The position numbers and the translations under genes are program-made. From positions 4,864,198-4,928,197 of the forward strand of contig NZ_CM001441.1 in NCBI RefSeq assembly GCF_000244895.1: DNA of 64,000 nt, in the 5' to 3' direction. The notes below the pieces were generated by a model. It was not told where the DNA came from and ran no database searches. It worked only from the letters and a program-made list of their open reading frames with translations. Origin of the DNA: Desulfosporosinus youngiae DSM 17734 (lineage in GTDB: Bacteria > Bacillota > Desulfitobacteriia > Desulfitobacteriales > Desulfitobacteriaceae). Shown one piece after another: positions 1 to 8,502 of this stretch; the stretch's first letter is position 1, and every line of letters starts with the position of its first letter.

Positions 1-304
1 AAGAAGTCGACAAGCGGCTGATGATCTCAAAGGCACGGGTTTCTCCCAAAGCCCGTTCTAATACTTCTCTGGCATATTCAATGCCCCCCTGGGAAATATA
101 ATCGTTGGCCATGCACATCTGATGGAATTCTTCGATAACATGATCCCGCTGTTCCGGCGATATTCTCCCGACATTGGCCATTTCCAAAGTCAATTGTTCT
201 ATTTCAGATTCCCCAAGGTGTTTGACCACATTGGCCGAATTTTCCGAACCCAAGGCGATCATCAGGATCGCAGCTTTTTGGATTCCCGTTAAAGCTTGCG
301 CCAT
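1..304 (-). CDS. fliG: Flagellar motor switch protein FliG, N-terminal part (cut by window edge)
   Basis: The first 101 codons of FliG are visible; the rest lies outside the window. FliG sits on the cytoplasmic face of the MS ring and couples stator ions to rotation and switching. The visible part is the N-terminal domain that docks on FliF, opening MAQALTGIQKAAILMIALGS and containing the typical stretch EQLTLEMA. Its ATG follows the fliF stop codon directly (fliF ends TAG at 305-307), so the two are translationally linked. Family recognition is by residues; confidence is high despite truncation. Confidence 0.93.
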   Translation of the reverse strand, partial: MAQALTGIQKAAILMIALGSENSANVVKHLGESEIEQLTLEMANVGRISPEQRDHVIEEFHQMCMANDYISQGGIEYAREVLERALGETRAFEIISRLSTS

Positions 305-1903
305 CTACCTCTCCTCCGATAGCCATGTTTTCATAAGACGGGCGGCCTCATCCGGGTTATTGCGTGAGTAAAGTTCCACGGCCTCTTTAATCTTTTTCTT
401 CCCAATCTCTTCCGCTGACTTAGCATTTTTCTGAGCTAAACTCAATTGAGCCTCTTCCTCAGCCTTCTGTTGAGCCAGGAGCAGCTCAGCTTCAGCGACA
501 TTTACCGGTTCTGAATTATTTAACTCCAGCATTCTTTCAGCGCGCGCTTTGCGTGCTTTTTGTAACCGCTTGCCGAGAAACACAAGCCCGAGTATCAAGC
601 CAATTAATGCAACAGCACCAATTTGAGCATACATAATTAGCTGCTGTCGTTTCTGAGCCTCTTCCATCGCCAATGCTTCTTTCTGTATGTCCGTCTTATT
701 AAAGGGAAAAGCGGCGACCTGAACGTCATCCCCCCGGTTGGCGTCCACTCCGGCAGCAGAAGCCACAATCGTTTTAATCTGATCCAGCTGCTCCTGGTCA
801 ACCGCATCCTCATCCGCCATGACGGAAACAGAAAGCCGCTTAACACTGCCCGGGTTTACCACTTGTTCCTCTTGAGTGGTATCCACCTGATAGTTTCTGG
901 TGCTGGTGGCCTTCGTAGAGGTTGAGTTCATATCCTGGCCGGTTGGATAGATCGGTGCTCCATTGGCATCCAATCCCGGTGTCCCTCCGGCCCCCACTGT
1001 ACCGTTCGTATTGGTTTCATTGGAGGTCTGCTCACTAACGACTGCCCCCGGGCCATTGGTCTGCTTGACTATTTTCCTCTGATCAAAGTCTAATACTGCA
1101 CTAACCCGAACAACAGCCTTGCCCGAACCCAGCACACGGTCCAACATACTTTGGATCGATTTCCGGGTATCTTCTTCAACCGTTTGTTTAAGCTGATATT
1201 GTGTAACTGTCAGCTTTTCAGGATTACCTTTGCCAAGATCATCGGACAAAACATTTCCGCCGGTATCCACAATCGTCACATTCTCCGGCAGCAATCCTTC
1301 GACTGAGCCTGACAGCAGATTAGCGATAGCACGTACTTGGTCTTCGCCAAGCTTCGTGTTCGGAAGAAGCTTCAAGGTTACCGCCGCAGTTGCCGGTTTT
1401 TGATTATCCACAAAGAGTGAGGGTTCAGGCATTACGATATGTACACGCGCATCTTCCACACCATTCAATGTCTTGAGGGTATTCTCCAATTCGTTCTGCA
1501 ATCCGAGAACATAACGCAGTTTCCGGTCGGCATCTGTCTCCCCCAGCCGCATGGTATCCAGATTATCGAAGCTGAATTTACTTTGTTGAGGAAGCCCCGC
1601 ACTGGCCAGTTGTAAACGAAGATCCGCGGCCGACTGTTGGGGAACCATGATGGTTGAACCATTATCCGCCAGCTTATAATCCGCTTTCAAGTCTTTCAGC
1701 TTCGTCGTAATTGCCCCGGCATCAGCATCACTAAGTTTAGTAAAAATCGGCACATACTGCGGGCGTCCGGCCCACATAATCAGGTAAATTAACGCTCCGG
1801 CGACCAAAAGGGGAGCAAGCACCGTTATTATTTTCTGTGGGCTAGAAAGATTGCTCCAAAAATTCATGACTGATTGCTTTATTCCCGCCCAAGAAAAATT
1901 CAC
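305..1903 (-). CDS. fliF: Flagellar MS-ring protein FliF
   Basis: FliF forms the membrane-embedded MS ring, the base on which rod, export gate and C ring assemble. The 532 residues are normal length. An N-terminal membrane segment lies at about 25-45, followed by the ring-building motifs (YVPIFTKLSDADAGAI, then VRVSAVLDFD). A second membrane segment lies at about 420-443, and the acidic, Ala/Glu-rich cytoplasmic tail ends near LMKTWLSEE, which binds FliG. It lies between fliE (209 bp upstream) and fliG (no gap). The intergenic stretch 1904-2112 shows only a ribosome binding site. Confidence 0.97.
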   Translation of the reverse strand: MNFSWAGIKQSVMNFWSNLSSPQKIITVLAPLLVAGALIYLIMWAGRPQYVPIFTKLSDADAGAITTKLKDLKADYKLADNGSTIMVPQQSAADLRLQLASAGLPQQSKFSFDNLDTMRLGETDADRKLRYVLGLQNELENTLKTLNGVEDARVHIVMPEPSLFVDNQKPATAAVTLKLLPNTKLGEDQVRAIANLLSGSVEGLLPENVTIVDTGGNVLSDDLGKGNPEKLTVTQYQLKQTVEEDTRKSIQSMLDRVLGSGKAVVRVSAVLDFDQRKIVKQTNGPGAVVSEQTSNETNTNGTVGAGGTPGLDANGAPIYPTGQDMNSTSTKATSTRNYQVDTTQEEQVVNPGSVKRLSVSVMADEDAVDQEQLDQIKTIVASAAGVDANRGDDVQVAAFPFNKTDIQKEALAMEEAQKRQQLIMYAQIGAVALIGLILGLVFLGKRLQKARKARAERMLELNNSEPVNVAEAELLLAQQKAEEEAQLSLAQKNAKSAEEIGKKKIKEAVELYSRNNPDEAARLMKTWLSEER

Positions 1904-2112
1904 TCTTGGCTCCTCCTTTCATTCGATGCTCGAACAGAGACATTCGTTTCAAACCTCTCAGAGGCTGAATCTCGTGTGTCGCTCCTGGCGCTTTGGATCT
2001 GCACTTCTTAAATTTCATATGAATCACTGGAATTAGTACCCCCGGAAAAAGTAAGACTTCATCGTATTATCTTATAACACTCAAACCATCGGGCTTCGCG
2101 CCCCGAACCTCG

Positions 2113-2448
2113 CTAAATCTGCATACGCATGATCTGATTGTAGGCATCGATCACTTTATCACGTGCCGCTACCGTTAAGGACAAGGACAGGCTGGCTTTT
2201 TCTAAGGCAACCATCACTTCCGACAAATCCTGAACCTGTCCTGCCGCCAGTGCCAGACCGGCCGTATCTGCCTTGGTCTGCAGGGCGTCCACTTCTCTCA
2301 AGGCATCTCCTAAGAACTTAGAAAAATCAGCCCCCGCCTTATGAGCACCTTCACCGGAACTAACCCTTGGTGTCGTCTCAAGGGCAGTTGGGGTGAGCGG
2401 ATTAAGGGCTCCAAGGGGCATAATAGGTAGGATCGGCTGAATGCTCAT
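2113..2448 (-). CDS. fliE: Flagellar hook-basal body protein FliE
   Basis: FliE joins the MS ring to the proximal rod. The 111 residues have a variable Pro-rich N-terminus (about 1-35) and the conserved C-terminal helical half with DFSKFLGDALREVDALQ and an ending close to VIDAYNQIMRMQI, as is usual in the family. It starts 7 bp after the flgC stop, so it is cotranscribed with flgC and fliF. Confidence 0.96.
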   Translation of the reverse strand: MSIQPILPIMPLGALNPLTPTALETTPRVSSGEGAHKAGADFSKFLGDALREVDALQTKADTAGLALAAGQVQDLSEVMVALEKASLSLSLTVAARDKVIDAYNQIMRMQI

Positions 2449-2455
2449 TTATGTT

Positions 2456-2944
2456 TTAACCCCTTCCAATCTCAAGTGCTTTAGAAAGCATTGATTTACT
2501 AATATTAAGAGCGGTCACATTTGCTTCATAGGCCCGTGATGCCGTCATCATATTCACCATTTCCGTCACAATATTCACGTTGGGCTGACGCACATAGCCT
2601 ACCGGCAATCCGGGCTCAGCCACCCTGGCCGCATCAGGAGAATCGGGGTTATACTCTAAACGATAAGGTTCCGTAAGGTCATTACGAATGTTCGCTACTT
2701 GTACCCCTTTCCCGACATTTCCGAGATCCATCGTTTCTCCAAGAATTTTGGAAAAGGATGTTTCGGGAGGACGGGGAACAAATACGGCGACTTGCCGGCT
2801 GTAAGGGATCTGGTTTCCCGCCGGAGTCAGTCCTCCCGTACGAGTGGTATTGATATTGGCGATATTATTAGCCGTAAGATCCATGCGCAGGCGCTGGGCC
2901 GTTAAACCGGAAGCACTTATTTCAATTCCTCCAAAGAGACCCAT
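2456..2944 (-). CDS. flgC: Flagellar basal-body rod protein FlgC
   Basis: FlgC is a proximal rod subunit. The 162 residues carry the rod/hook signature near the N-terminus (SASGLTAQRLRMDLTANNIA, residues about 11-30) and the matching C-terminal helix ending ISKSMLSKALEIG. In most Firmicutes flgB lies directly upstream. Here the upstream neighbour, 4 bp away, is cheB, and no flgB is found in the window. Function is secure; the missing flgB partner is the unusual point. Confidence 0.96.
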   Translation of the reverse strand: MGLFGGIEISASGLTAQRLRMDLTANNIANINTTRTGGLTPAGNQIPYSRQVAVFVPRPPETSFSKILGETMDLGNVGKGVQVANIRNDLTEPYRLEYNPDSPDAARVAEPGLPVGYVRQPNVNIVTEMVNMMTASRAYEANVTALNISKSMLSKALEIGRG

Positions 2945-2948
2945 CGGA

Positions 2949-4202
2949 TTATACCCTCCTCATAACACATTCGACAATCGTTTTTCCGATCTCACCCAGG
3001 GGTACAATTCGGTCAGCCAGACCGGCATCCACCAAGGACCTGGGCATACCATAAACCACACAAGTTTCCTCTGCCTCAGCGATGGCAAACCCCTCCAACT
3101 TCTTAAGCTCCTTCATGCCCTTCGTACCATCACTGCCCATTCCGGTCATAACGACCCCCAAGGTCCCTTTTCCGACTTCCTTCCCTAAAGAAAGGAACAT
3201 CACATCCACTGAAGGGTGATAAAGGGTCGGTATGGGAGCTTCATCCCCGATATGCAGAACCAATTGACCGGATCTGCGCTGAACCTGAAGCTGTTTACCA
3301 GCCGGGGCCACATAGACAGTTCCCGCTTTCAGGGCTTCGCCATGGACACCTTCCCGAACAGTAAGTGCGCACAGCCCATTCAATCGTTGAGCGAGCGGAC
3401 CCGTAAACCCTGGGGGCATGTGCTGGGCAACCAGCACCGGAACCGGAAAATTTCCCGGAAGAGCAGGCAAAACGGTCTGAAGTGCGGTCGGCCCTCCCGT
3501 CGAGGTACCGATAGCCACAATTTCAACGGCATGTTTGGGCAGCAAACCTGTCTTAGCGGCACTTATGGACCGCGGGCTGAGTCCCGGACTTTTAAGTGAC
3601 GTTGAGGTCTGTGCCGTCGGCTTTGAGATACCGGAATGAACTGTTCCACCCGCCGCTATAGAAGGAGCCTTAGCAGCAGGGGCCCCAGGGGAAGGAACTA
3701 TAATCGGAGGAACTGTTGCAGAAGGGGCCGGAGCGGGCGCAATCTGCGGAGAAAACGGTGATCCCTGAGGCTTTAGCCGAGCCGGATTGACGAGCCCGGC
3801 GGCTTTAACTTTCTCAATCAGATCACGGGAAAACGCCTGCAGATCTGCTCCGGGCTTTCCTGACGCTTTAGCGACAACATCAACAGCTCCCAAATCAAGC
3901 GCTTTCAGCGTGGATTGTGCGCCTTCCGTCGTCACAGCACTCAAGATGATCACTGAGGTAGGCTGCCAGCGCATGATTTCATCCAAGGCCTGAAGCCCAT
4001 CCATGACAGGCATCTCAACATCCATGGTTACCACGTCCGGACGGAGAGACTGAAGTTTCAAAATCCCTTCGCGTCCGTCTTTCGCCGTATCCAAAACCTT
4101 TATACCCGGATCCGAATTGAGGATTTTCTGAAGAGTTAAACGCATGAACGGGGAATCATCGACGATCAGGACTCCGATCTGACCTCTATGCGCCGACAAC
4201 AT
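2949..4202 (-). CDS. cheB: Chemotaxis response regulator / protein-glutamate methylesterase CheB
   Basis: CheB demethylates (and deamidates) chemoreceptor glutamates for adaptation. The receiver domain (about 9-125) has the acidic pair D15-D16, phospho-acceptor D61 in VVTMDVEMP, and a conserved Thr/Ser and Lys further on. A long Pro/Ala/Ser-rich linker runs from about 140 to 225. The methylesterase domain (about 228-415) shows the catalytic Ser in GTSTGGP, the His in VAQHMPPGF and the Asp in GMGSDG. Length 417 fits the variable linker. Its start overlaps the cheW end by 17 bp and it is followed 4 bp later by flgC, so it sits in a cheA-cheW-cheB-flgC-fliE-fliF-fliG operon. Confidence 0.96.
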   Translation of the reverse strand: MLSAHRGQIGVLIVDDSPFMRLTLQKILNSDPGIKVLDTAKDGREGILKLQSLRPDVVTMDVEMPVMDGLQALDEIMRWQPTSVIILSAVTTEGAQSTLKALDLGAVDVVAKASGKPGADLQAFSRDLIEKVKAAGLVNPARLKPQGSPFSPQIAPAPAPSATVPPIIVPSPGAPAAKAPSIAAGGTVHSGISKPTAQTSTSLKSPGLSPRSISAAKTGLLPKHAVEIVAIGTSTGGPTALQTVLPALPGNFPVPVLVAQHMPPGFTGPLAQRLNGLCALTVREGVHGEALKAGTVYVAPAGKQLQVQRRSGQLVLHIGDEAPIPTLYHPSVDVMFLSLGKEVGKGTLGVVMTGMGSDGTKGMKELKKLEGFAIAEAEETCVVYGMPRSLVDAGLADRIVPLGEIGKTIVECVMRRV

Positions 4203-4632
4203 TACTCGTCTCTCCGCCCATGATGTGATCGAGATCCAAGAGGATAAGCAGGCGTTCCCCTATTTTCCCTACTCCGCGTATGAACTGTGAATCCATGCCT
4301 AAGGCGATCGGCGGAGGCGGTTCTATTGCTTCAGTGTCAATACGCAAGACTTCAGTTACGGCATCCACTCGGACCCCGAAAACTTTAGTTTGAACTTGTA
4401 ATACGACAATCCGGCTAAGGTCAGTTTCTTCCACAGGAGTCATGCCAAAACGAGCCCGCAAACTAATCACCGGAATGACATTCCCTCTCAGATTAATAAC
4501 ACCCTCAATATAAGTCTCAGCTTTAGGAACCCGGGTAATTGGCGGAATACGGATAATCTCCTGAACACGCATAATATCTACACCAAATTCTTCAGAACCT
4601 AAGCTAAAGGTTACTAATTGTTCTTCAGCCAT
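4186..4632 (-). CDS. cheW: Chemotaxis coupling protein CheW
   Basis: CheW links chemoreceptors to the kinase CheA in signalling arrays. The 148 residues form one CheW domain, with the characteristic EYITRIPxxITRVPKA-like region (here IIRIPPITRVPKAE), GVINLRGNVIPVISL and RLLILLDLD. It lies between cheA (124 bp upstream) and cheB (17-bp overlap). The 124-bp space has a ribosome binding site (CCCCTTT on the plus strand just above the start) and no other gene. Confidence 0.96.
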   Translation of the reverse strand: MAEEQLVTFSLGSEEFGVDIMRVQEIIRIPPITRVPKAETYIEGVINLRGNVIPVISLRARFGMTPVEETDLSRIVVLQVQTKVFGVRVDAVTEVLRIDTEAIEPPPPIALGMDSQFIRGVGKIGERLLILLDLDHIMGGETSNVVGA

Positions 4633-4756
4633 TAAAAAACCCCCTTTTATTCGATGCCCGATGTTTGAGGCTCACTTATTTTAAGTTTCTGTTAAACTTA
4701 TTTAAAGTTTCTGTTATGAATATTCGATATGTTAGATATGAGGGATTGTGATTGTT

Positions 4757-6928
4757 CTATACTTTGCGGGTGACCAAAACGTCTTGAATCAAAGACCCTA
4801 TATCAAGTATCAGTGTGACTTTGCCATCTCCGAGAATGGTTGCGCCGGCAATTCCGGGGAGATTATTGAGAAAATCCCCCAAGGATTTGATCACTACTTC
4901 TTGTTGTCCGCGCAGTTCATCCACGATCAGCCCCAATGCTTTATCCCCGAAACCTACCACGACGACGTAAACCTCACTGCTTTCGGTTTCCGGGGTGGGA
5001 AGATCGAACTTTTCCTGCAGAGATATGAGGGGTAAGGTATTTCCCCGCAATTGAACCATTGGCAGTCCGCCCACAGTCTTAATATCCTTTCGATCAACCA
5101 AAAGAGTCTCCAAAACAGAAGAAAGCGGAACAGCATAAATCTCTTGTCCTACTTCAACAAGAAGGGCTTGAATAATCGCCAAGGTTAAGGGCAAACGAAT
5201 AGTAAAGGTGCTTCCTTTTCCCCTGCGGGTTGTAATATCTACCATCCCGCCAAGATTATTGAGGGCTTTTTTTACAACATCCATCCCGACACCGCGGCCG
5301 GAAATATCCGTGACTACGTTTGCAGTGCTAAAGCCCGGTAGAAAAATGAGATTCGCCATATCCCGTTCAGAGAGTTCCTCCCGCTCGCCAATCAGGCCTT
5401 TGGAAACTGCAATCCGGCGGATTTTATCGAGATCCAGCCCTCCCCCATCATCCGAGATAAGAATCGCTATATGGTTCCCTTCATGGTAAGCATTCAAAGT
5501 AATCGTTCCAACCTCAGCCTTACCCGCCGCCCGGCGATCTTCAGGCGATTCGATGCCATGATCCACTGAATTGCGAATGAGATGCATTAAGGGATCCCCG
5601 ATGACTTCAACTACGGTCTTATCCAGTTCTGTATCTTCACCTTTTAAGACCAGGTCAATTTCCTTGCCGGTTTTTTTGGCCAGATCACGGACTAAACGCG
5701 GGAACCGATTAAAAACGGTTCCGATCGCTACCATCCGTAAGCGCATAACACTCTCCTGGAGGTCATTCATTAATCGTCCCAGGTAAACATTAGCTTCATT
5801 TAAATTGTTCACCATATTGTCCGTACTGTATTGGGCCTTCAAATCCAGACCGATTTGCACCAAACGGGTGCGGGTAATGACCATTTCCCCGACAAGATTA
5901 ATCAGATTATCCATCCGGCCCGTATCTACGCGAATTGTATGTACTTGAGTATTACCTTCCACACCGGCAGACTCAACTTTTGGTTCGGCAGCAGTTTTCG
6001 GAGCCGTCAGGGGTTTAACTGCTTTCTGTTCAGACACGACATTTAGCTTAGCAGTATTAAGGGCCATCCCTAGTTCCGCATCAGACGCAACAGGTTTTGA
6101 CATATCCTCAGCAGTGTTGTCTTCGGTCTCTAAATTCGGGTAAGGGTGTGCGACGACTTCCACTATCTCTGAAATCTCCAATAGCTCTCTCTGAATTTCT
6201 TCCCGGGGTTCATCACAGAGCACGAGCAGGAAAAATTCCTCTGCACTGCCAACTTCCAGTTCCTCGATACTCGGCAAAAGCTTAATCACAGAGCCCATTC
6301 CCTCAAGCCGCTGAGTTGCCATGACGGCACGAACAGCCTTCATAAGCGTATTAGACCCAAGTTTCACATCGACCTGATAAACTCCGCGCCCTAAACTCTG
6401 AGCATCGCTCACTTTTTCCGATTCAGAGGGTGTCAGGGCAAAGTTGACCGGAACAAAGTCCGCAGCTTCTTTAGTATCTTCCTGAACGTTCTGAGCAAGC
6501 ACCGGTTCTATTGGCTTTTCTCCATTCAATAAATCCCGCATCGAGGAAGCCAAATCTTCAAACTCAACCCTTATCTCCTGTCGCTGCTCCACTTGAGCCA
6601 ACATCGCTTTCACCCGGTCTGTCACAGCCAATAATATATCGATCATTTCCAACGAAACATCCATTTTTCCTTGACGCAAATGGTCTAACAAATCTTCAGC
6701 AGCATGAGTCAGGGCAACGATTGGCGTGAACCCCATTGTCCCGGATGCTCCCTTTAAACTGTGGGCTGAGCGAAAAAGATCGTTAATGAGTCCGATATTT
6801 TCTCCCTCTTTCTCAAGTTGTAAGAGCCCAGCTCCAAGCTTTTCAATCTGTTCCTGGGAATCCAAGAGATAAAACTCTATAAATTCTCCTAGATCAACCC
6901 CCATATTCTGGTTATCATCCTGACTCAC
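4757..6928 (-). CDS. cheA: Chemotaxis sensor kinase CheA
   Basis: CheA autophosphorylates in response to receptor state and passes the phosphate to CheY and CheB. Domains in order over 723 residues: HPt P1 with phospho-accepting H56 in FRSAHSLKGASG; a response-regulator-binding P2 at about 175-265; dimerisation P3 at about 330-400; ATPase P4 with the N box HLIRNSVDHGIE and the G boxes ISDDGGGL and GRGVGMDVV; and the CheW-like P5 at about 590-720. The start is GTG, preceded by a GGCGAG-type ribosome binding site. It is the first gene of the che-flgC-fliEFG run; the promoter should lie in 6929-7270 but no clear consensus was seen. Confidence 0.97.
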   Translation of the reverse strand: MSQDDNQNMGVDLGEFIEFYLLDSQEQIEKLGAGLLQLEKEGENIGLINDLFRSAHSLKGASGTMGFTPIVALTHAAEDLLDHLRQGKMDVSLEMIDILLAVTDRVKAMLAQVEQRQEIRVEFEDLASSMRDLLNGEKPIEPVLAQNVQEDTKEAADFVPVNFALTPSESEKVSDAQSLGRGVYQVDVKLGSNTLMKAVRAVMATQRLEGMGSVIKLLPSIEELEVGSAEEFFLLVLCDEPREEIQRELLEISEIVEVVAHPYPNLETEDNTAEDMSKPVASDAELGMALNTAKLNVVSEQKAVKPLTAPKTAAEPKVESAGVEGNTQVHTIRVDTGRMDNLINLVGEMVITRTRLVQIGLDLKAQYSTDNMVNNLNEANVYLGRLMNDLQESVMRLRMVAIGTVFNRFPRLVRDLAKKTGKEIDLVLKGEDTELDKTVVEVIGDPLMHLIRNSVDHGIESPEDRRAAGKAEVGTITLNAYHEGNHIAILISDDGGGLDLDKIRRIAVSKGLIGEREELSERDMANLIFLPGFSTANVVTDISGRGVGMDVVKKALNNLGGMVDITTRRGKGSTFTIRLPLTLAIIQALLVEVGQEIYAVPLSSVLETLLVDRKDIKTVGGLPMVQLRGNTLPLISLQEKFDLPTPETESSEVYVVVVGFGDKALGLIVDELRGQQEVVIKSLGDFLNNLPGIAGATILGDGKVTLILDIGSLIQDVLVTRKV

Positions 6929-7274
6929 ACCTCGCCACCCCTATCTTTTTGATACATTACCAACTATTTCGCAAGCTAAACCTGCCCATTAGGACACAGT
7001 CTTTATTTATACAATTTAGATGTTATTCGCCATACTTTTTAGAATTCCTCCAAAGAAAGTATATAAACAATTTCATTTGTTTCTCTATTATCTTAGCATC
7101 AAGTCAGAAAAACGTATACTATTAATCCGACAAAAAGCTCAGACAAATTATGCTAAAATAGCAAGATTCACTAATTTACATCATGATTCTTTCTGTGACA
7201 ACCTTAACATTATGCACTAACACTAACAAATAGTCGGTTTCTCACAAACTGCTAGGACCTTCGGGTAAAAAAAT
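6929..7274. other. Intergenic leader upstream of cheA
   Basis: No convincing gene lies here. The stretch is AT-rich and separates the terminator behind flaG from the GTG start of cheA, so it should hold the cheA promoter. Several weak TATAAT-like and TTGnnn-like words occur, but none has convincing spacing, and no sigma-D box of the kind seen before the flagellin gene was found. Confidence 0.5.
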
Positions 7275-7305
7275 AAACAGGGGGCAAAAAATTTGCTTCC
7301 TGTTT
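7275..7305 (-). terminator. Intrinsic terminator after flaG
   Basis: An inverted repeat (AAACAGG ... CCTGTTT with an inner GCAAA/TTTGC stem) is followed on the minus strand by a T-rich run (TTTATTTTTTT). It ends the fliD-fliS-flaG transcription unit before cheA. Confidence 0.75.
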
Positions 7306-7349
7306 TGAACTTTATTTTGTAGTTTAGTCTACTAAAACGTATGTTATGC

Positions 7350-7718
7350 TTAAACCAGTTCATCAAAAAGCAGACCGGCCATCTGGCTGAAAGACTCCAG
7401 TAATTCCAAAGCCTTTTGTGATGGAATTTCATGTAAAACTTCGCCGCTTTGTTGATCAACAATCCTAACTGTAAGACGCTGGGTACTTTCATGGATGCTA
7501 AACTCGTAGCGTTTATTAATGATTCCCATCAGACGGTTAAGCTTTTCCGTAGCTTTTTCTATTTCCTCACGGGGTATTTCTTCACGGGCAGAAGGGATTT
7601 CTTTCTTTCGGTCTACAACCTGGCGAGGAGTGTCTTGGGATCGTTCAAGCTTTTGCCCGGAAAAGGCATCCATCGGAATCATGGTGGTCTGAGTATTCGG
7701 TTGAATAGGATTGATCAA
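7350..7718 (-). CDS. flaG: FlaG family protein (first of two)
   Basis: FlaG proteins are small flagellar proteins that influence filament length; the mechanism is unsettled. The 122 residues have a charged, disordered first half (to about 60) and the typical conserved second half with LNRLMGIINKRYEFSIHEST and VRIVDQQSGEVLHEIPSQK. It is the last gene of a run fliD, fliS, FliT-like, flaG, 28 bp after the FliT-like gene. A paralogue lies at 10792-11190 on the other side of fliD. Confidence 0.88.
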   Translation of the reverse strand: MINPIQPNTQTTMIPMDAFSGQKLERSQDTPRQVVDRKKEIPSAREEIPREEIEKATEKLNRLMGIINKRYEFSIHESTQRLTVRIVDQQSGEVLHEIPSQKALELLESFSQMAGLLFDELV

Positions 7719-7746
7719 ACTAAATCCCCCCGTTAAATCATACCAA

Positions 7747-8079
7747 TTATCGTTTCCTATTCATCTGGCTGACAGCCGTAGTGCTCACTGCACCGTAGGC
7801 TTCGGAAATCTGATGTTGCCGCTTGCTGTTACCCATTCGAATCTGCATTGCCCGAATAATAGCTTGGCTGTCACGCTGGATTTCACTGAGCATACTCCGA
7901 CCTTCCGGTGAGGCTATAAAGCCATTATCAGGCGTTTGTTCAATAAGGATCTGCAGCTGTTCCCGCTGATTCAGCAAATTATAAAAGAGTTCCATGTCCT
8001 GTTTAGATAAGAATTTCATCATCTCTTTGGTCAGGAACCGATAATCCAGCCACAAGGCCTGAGCAGTTCTTTCAGTCAT
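7747..8079 (-). CDS. FliT-like flagellar export chaperone
   Basis: The 110-residue, helix-rich protein follows fliS with a one-base stop/start overlap (TAATG) and precedes flaG. Position and size match the FliT-type chaperone that accompanies FliD or regulates export. The middle (LNQREQLQILIEQ) fits the FliT helical region, but the family is very variable. The function is inferred mainly from context; the gene itself is well supported by coupling to fliS. Confidence 0.7.
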   Translation of the reverse strand: MTERTAQALWLDYRFLTKEMMKFLSKQDMELFYNLLNQREQLQILIEQTPDNGFIASPEGRSMLSEIQRDSQAIIRAMQIRMGNSKRQHQISEAYGAVSTTAVSQMNRKR

Positions 8080-8471
8080 TACCTGCCAACCGCCCGGGAC
8101 ATATGAGTCTTTTTCATGGCTTCAGCCCAAGTATCCCGTAGTTCAGTCAACATACCTTTTGCCTGCTGCAGCAGGCTCACATCTTTTTTGATGTTGCCTT
8201 GGATGAGGCAGTACTCCGTATATTCATAAAGCTGCGCCCAAGTTTTCGACATCTCATAACTCATATCCAGCGTGCGTACAAATTCAGTTACAATCTCCTG
8301 CACGCGCAGATTTGCTTTATGGGATTTTGGCATATCCCCCTGTTCCATCGCCAGGATACTTTCCGTCAGAAATCGTATAGCCCCGTTATAAAGCAATAGG
8401 GTTAATTGTTCCGGTGACGACGTCATAATCTGCTGATTCTTATAAGCGTTTGCCATTGCTGGATTCATCAT
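8079..8471 (-). CDS. fliS: Flagellin export chaperone FliS
   Basis: FliS binds the flagellin C-terminus in the cytosol, prevents premature polymerisation and delivers it to the export gate. The conserved core is visible: ANAYKNQQIMTSSPEQLTLL, then YNGAIRFLTESILAM. The open frame runs on to 8546 inside the fliD end. The ATG at 8471 is preferred because a GGGGGG ribosome binding site sits just above it and it begins MMNPAMANAYKNQQ, as homologues do (130 residues). With this start there is a 31-bp gap after fliD. Confidence 0.93.
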   Translation of the reverse strand: MMNPAMANAYKNQQIMTSSPEQLTLLLYNGAIRFLTESILAMEQGDMPKSHKANLRVQEIVTEFVRTLDMSYEMSKTWAQLYEYTEYCLIQGNIKKDVSLLQQAKGMLTELRDTWAEAMKKTHMSRAVGR

Positions 8472-8502
8472 AATCCCCCCAATTATTCCTGTAATATGGT
8501 CT

